Source: Caballeronia sordidicola
GTDB lineage: Bacteria; Pseudomonadota; Gammaproteobacteria; Burkholderiales; Burkholderiaceae
Length of the DNA: 64,000 bases
Direction: 5' to 3'
NCBI RefSeq assembly: GCF_002220365.1
Contig: NZ_MTHB01000046.1
Span: 124,001 to 188,000, forward strand
The position numbers and the translations under genes are program-made. This document shows, piece by piece, positions 62,059-64,000 of the stretch. The notes beneath the pieces are model-generated. The model did not search any database. It was not told the DNA's origin and saw nothing but the letters and a program-made list of their open reading frames with translations. The first letter of the stretch is position 1. The number at the start of each line of letters is the position of its first letter.

Positions 62059-63813
62059 ATGACCAATCTTGTGGACGTAAAAGTGCCCGACATCGGCGAC
62101 TTCAAGGATGTCGCCGTGATCGAGGTGATGGTCAAGGTCGGCGAGGTGATCGTTGTCGACACCGGCTTGATCATGGTCGAGTCCGACAAAGCCTCCATGG
62201 AAATTCCATCGAGTCAGGCCGGGCTCGTCAAGGAGATCAAGGTCAAGGTTAATGACCTGGTGAGCGAAGGCTCGGTGATTCTGGTGGTTGAGGACAGTGA
62301 GAGCACACAGGCCGCCAAGGCCCCTGCACCCGCGCCGCCCGCGGTCGCAGCACCGCCATCCTCCCGTGCCCCGGTGGCCGCAAGCTACGGCGGCAAAGCC
62401 GATATCGAGTGCGAGGTGCTCGTGCTAGGCGCAGGCCCGGGAGGCTACTCGGCTGCCTTCCGAAGCGCCGATCTCGGCATGAAGACGGTGTTGGTCGAGC
62501 GCTATCCGACCCTGGGGGGCGTGTGCCTGAACGTGGGTTGCATCCCGTCGAAGGCGCTGTTGCATACCGCATCGGTGATCGACGAGGTCAGCCACCTTCC
62601 CGACCACGGCGTGCGTTACGGGCCTCCTGAGATTGACCTGGACAAGCTGCGCGCGTTCAAGGACGGCGTGGTCGGCAAGCTCACCGGCGGCCTCGCCGGC
62701 ATGGCCCGGGCACGCAAGGTCGAAGTCGTTACCGGCACCGGCAGCTTTGTCGATGCGCACCACATTGAAATCTTGACGGCGGACGGCAGCAAACGTGTCG
62801 TGAAGTTCGCCAAGGCGATCATTGCCGCGGGTTCGCAGGCGGTGAAGCTGCCCTTCATGCCCGAAGACGAACGTGTTGTCGACTCGACCGGTGCGCTGAA
62901 GCTCAAGTCCATCCCCAAGCGCATGCTGGTGGTTGGCGGCGGCATCATCGGACTGGAGATGGCCACGGTCTACTCGACGCTTGGCACGCGTATCGACGTG
63001 GTCGAGATGCTCGACGGCCTGATGCAAGGCGCCGACCGCGACCTGGTCAAGGTCTGGGAGAAGATGAATGCCCACCGCTTCGACCACGTGATGCTGAAAA
63101 CACGGGCTGTGGGCGCGAAGGCGACGTACGCTGGTATCGAAGTGAGCTTCGAGGGGGAAAAGGCGCACGGTGAGCCGCAGGTCTACGACCTGGTGCTGGT
63201 CGCCGTGGGCCGCAGCCCGAACGGCAAGAGGATCGGCGCCGACCAGGCCGGCGTCGCCGTAACGGAGCGCGGTTTCATCAACGTCGACAAGCAGATGCGC
63301 ACCAACGTGCCGCACATCTTCGCGATCGGCGACATCGTCGGCGAGCCGATGCTCGCGCACAAGGCGGTGCACGAGGCGCATGTGGCGGCCGAGGCCGCGC
63401 ACGGGGCGTCTTCCTACTTCGACGCGCGCCAGATCCCCTCGGTCGCTTATACCGACCCCGAGGTGGCGTGGGCCGGCAAGACCGAAGAGCAATGCAAGAC
63501 CGAGGGCATCAAGATCGGTCGCGCGGTATTCCCGTGGGCTGCGTCGGGACGGGCTATCGCCAACGGCCGGGACGAGGGTTTCACCAAGCTGATCTTCGAC
63601 GAAGCCACGCATCGCGTGATCGGCGGCGGCATTGTGGGCACCCATGCGGGTGAGCTGATCAGCGAGGTATGCTTAGCAATCGAGATGGGCTGTGAGCCTG
63701 CCGATATCGGCAAGACCATCCACCCGCACCCGACACTGGGCGAGTCGATCGGAATGGCCGCCGAGGTCTTCGAAGGCCATTGCACCGACCTGCCGCCACA
63801 GAAGAAGAAATAG
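62059..63813 (+). CDS. lpdA: Dihydrolipoyl dehydrogenase E3 with N-terminal lipoyl domain
   Basis: 584 residues. A lipoyl domain (VESDKASMEIP) at 1-80 is linked by an Ala/Pro segment to a full flavoprotein disulfide reductase. The FAD site is LGAGPGGYSAAF, the redox disulfide is CLNVGC, the NAD site is VVGGGIIGLEMA, and the catalytic His-Glu is in HPHPTLGES. It reoxidises lipoamide with NAD+. Lipoyl-tagged E3 subunits are found in Burkholderiales and Neisseria PDH operons. The start is 14 bases after aceF. Confidence 0.97.
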   Translation: MTNLVDVKVPDIGDFKDVAVIEVMVKVGEVIVVDTGLIMVESDKASMEIPSSQAGLVKEIKVKVNDLVSEGSVILVVEDSESTQAAKAPAPAPPAVAAPPSSRAPVAASYGGKADIECEVLVLGAGPGGYSAAFRSADLGMKTVLVERYPTLGGVCLNVGCIPSKALLHTASVIDEVSHLPDHGVRYGPPEIDLDKLRAFKDGVVGKLTGGLAGMARARKVEVVTGTGSFVDAHHIEILTADGSKRVVKFAKAIIAAGSQAVKLPFMPEDERVVDSTGALKLKSIPKRMLVVGGGIIGLEMATVYSTLGTRIDVVEMLDGLMQGADRDLVKVWEKMNAHRFDHVMLKTRAVGAKATYAGIEVSFEGEKAHGEPQVYDLVLVAVGRSPNGKRIGADQAGVAVTERGFINVDKQMRTNVPHIFAIGDIVGEPMLAHKAVHEAHVAAEAAHGASSYFDARQIPSVAYTDPEVAWAGKTEEQCKTEGIKIGRAVFPWAASGRAIANGRDEGFTKLIFDEATHRVIGGGIVGTHAGELISEVCLAIEMGCEPADIGKTIHPHPTLGESIGMAAEVFEGHCTDLPPQKKK

Positions 63814-63869
63814 GCTCGCCGCCAAGCCTGCGCGTCACCACGCCGCCCCGACACATTCCTGGAGACACC

Positions 63870-64000
63870 ATGACGGACAACCTGCGCGAAGCCGCACTCG
63901 ACTATCACCGCTACCCGACGCCGGGAAAGATTTCTGTCACGCCGACCAAGGCCATGGCCACCCAGCGCGACCTGGGCCTCGCCTACTCGCCGGGCGTGGC
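63870..64000 (+). CDS. maeB: NADP-malic enzyme, 3' end cut by window edge
   Basis: The first 43 codons are visible: an ATG with GGAGAC upstream, then [35 protein letters not shown]. This is the typical N-terminus of the MaeB-type malic enzyme with a phosphotransacetylase-like C-terminus. It decarboxylates malate to pyruvate, the substrate of the PDH encoded just upstream. It lies 57 bases after lpdA and is probably in the same transcript. Confidence 0.85.
   Translation, partial: [43 protein letters not shown]

Noticed and set aside
62425..63645. 406-codon minus-strand frame opposite lpdA
   Set aside because: Antisense shadow; the plus strand encodes all E3 motifs.
1..64000. CRISPR array, tRNA, rRNA, transposase or phage genes
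   Set aside because: No repeat-spacer pattern, cloverleaf, rRNA segment or mobile-element protein was found on either strand. Short tandem repeats at 1583, 3292, 26524 and 46152 are too small for any of these.

Overview
The window is GC-rich, densely coding DNA from a Gram-negative bacterium of the order Burkholderiales. The best guess is Paraburkholderia, Caballeronia or Burkholderia. Supporting this are the aerobic benzoyl-CoA (box) cluster with a BoxR-type regulator, an OpcP-like porin, small families common in the group (DUF2968-like, DUF2917-like), an intracellular PHB depolymerase with a catalytic cysteine, and a pyruvate dehydrogenase operon whose E3 carries its own lipoyl domain. There are no rRNA or tRNA genes, transposases or CRISPR arrays. 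The mix of catabolic and transport genes suggests a secondary chromosome or an accessory part of the main one (inference).

Layout. 1-8.3 kb: envelope and stress genes (two exported proteins, lrgAB, a KaiC-like ATPase overlapping a response regulator, CsbD-like protein, small hypotheticals, and a UbiB-family protein that has lost its kinase motifs). 8.3-10.8 kb: an AT-rich gap followed by two helical hypothetical proteins, the first behind a good sigma-54 promoter. 10.9-24.5 kb: porin, then the complete box pathway. boxC-boxB-boxA and boxR lie on the minus strand; a DUF4863 protein, boxD, benzoate-CoA ligase, an alpha/beta hydrolase and an NRAMP-like transporter lie on the plus strand. TGCA-type dyads sit in both promoter regions. 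24.5-33 kb: ferritin-like lipoprotein, a two-gene NitT/TauT-type ABC transporter, a MocR regulator divergent from DUF2917 and class V aminotransferase genes. 33-41.6 kb: a polyamine-type ABC operon divergent from a deacetylase / GntR / flavin reductase / gamma-glutamyltransferase operon. 41.6-50 kb: GYD and CBS proteins, a NarK transporter with a soluble P-box protein, HPP-CBS membrane protein, MarR regulator and ClC channel.

50-64 kb is the most unusual part. Two operons face the same way. The first encodes a two-subunit ATP-citrate-lyase-like enzyme, a citrate-type MHS transporter and a PHB depolymerase. The second encodes pyruvate dehydrogenase E1, E2 and E3 and then malic enzyme, which runs off the window. 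Both start with the same promoter module: a conserved upstream block, a consensus IHF site and a sigma-54 -24/-12 promoter. The two copies align without gaps at a fixed offset of 7,336 bp. Behind the first copy lies a decayed, frameshifted 5' piece of aceE, so the lyase operon seems to have acquired a duplicated aceE promoter. All these enzymes make or consume acetyl-CoA, pyruvate, citrate or malate, so the two operons look like one co-regulated acetyl-CoA supply unit.
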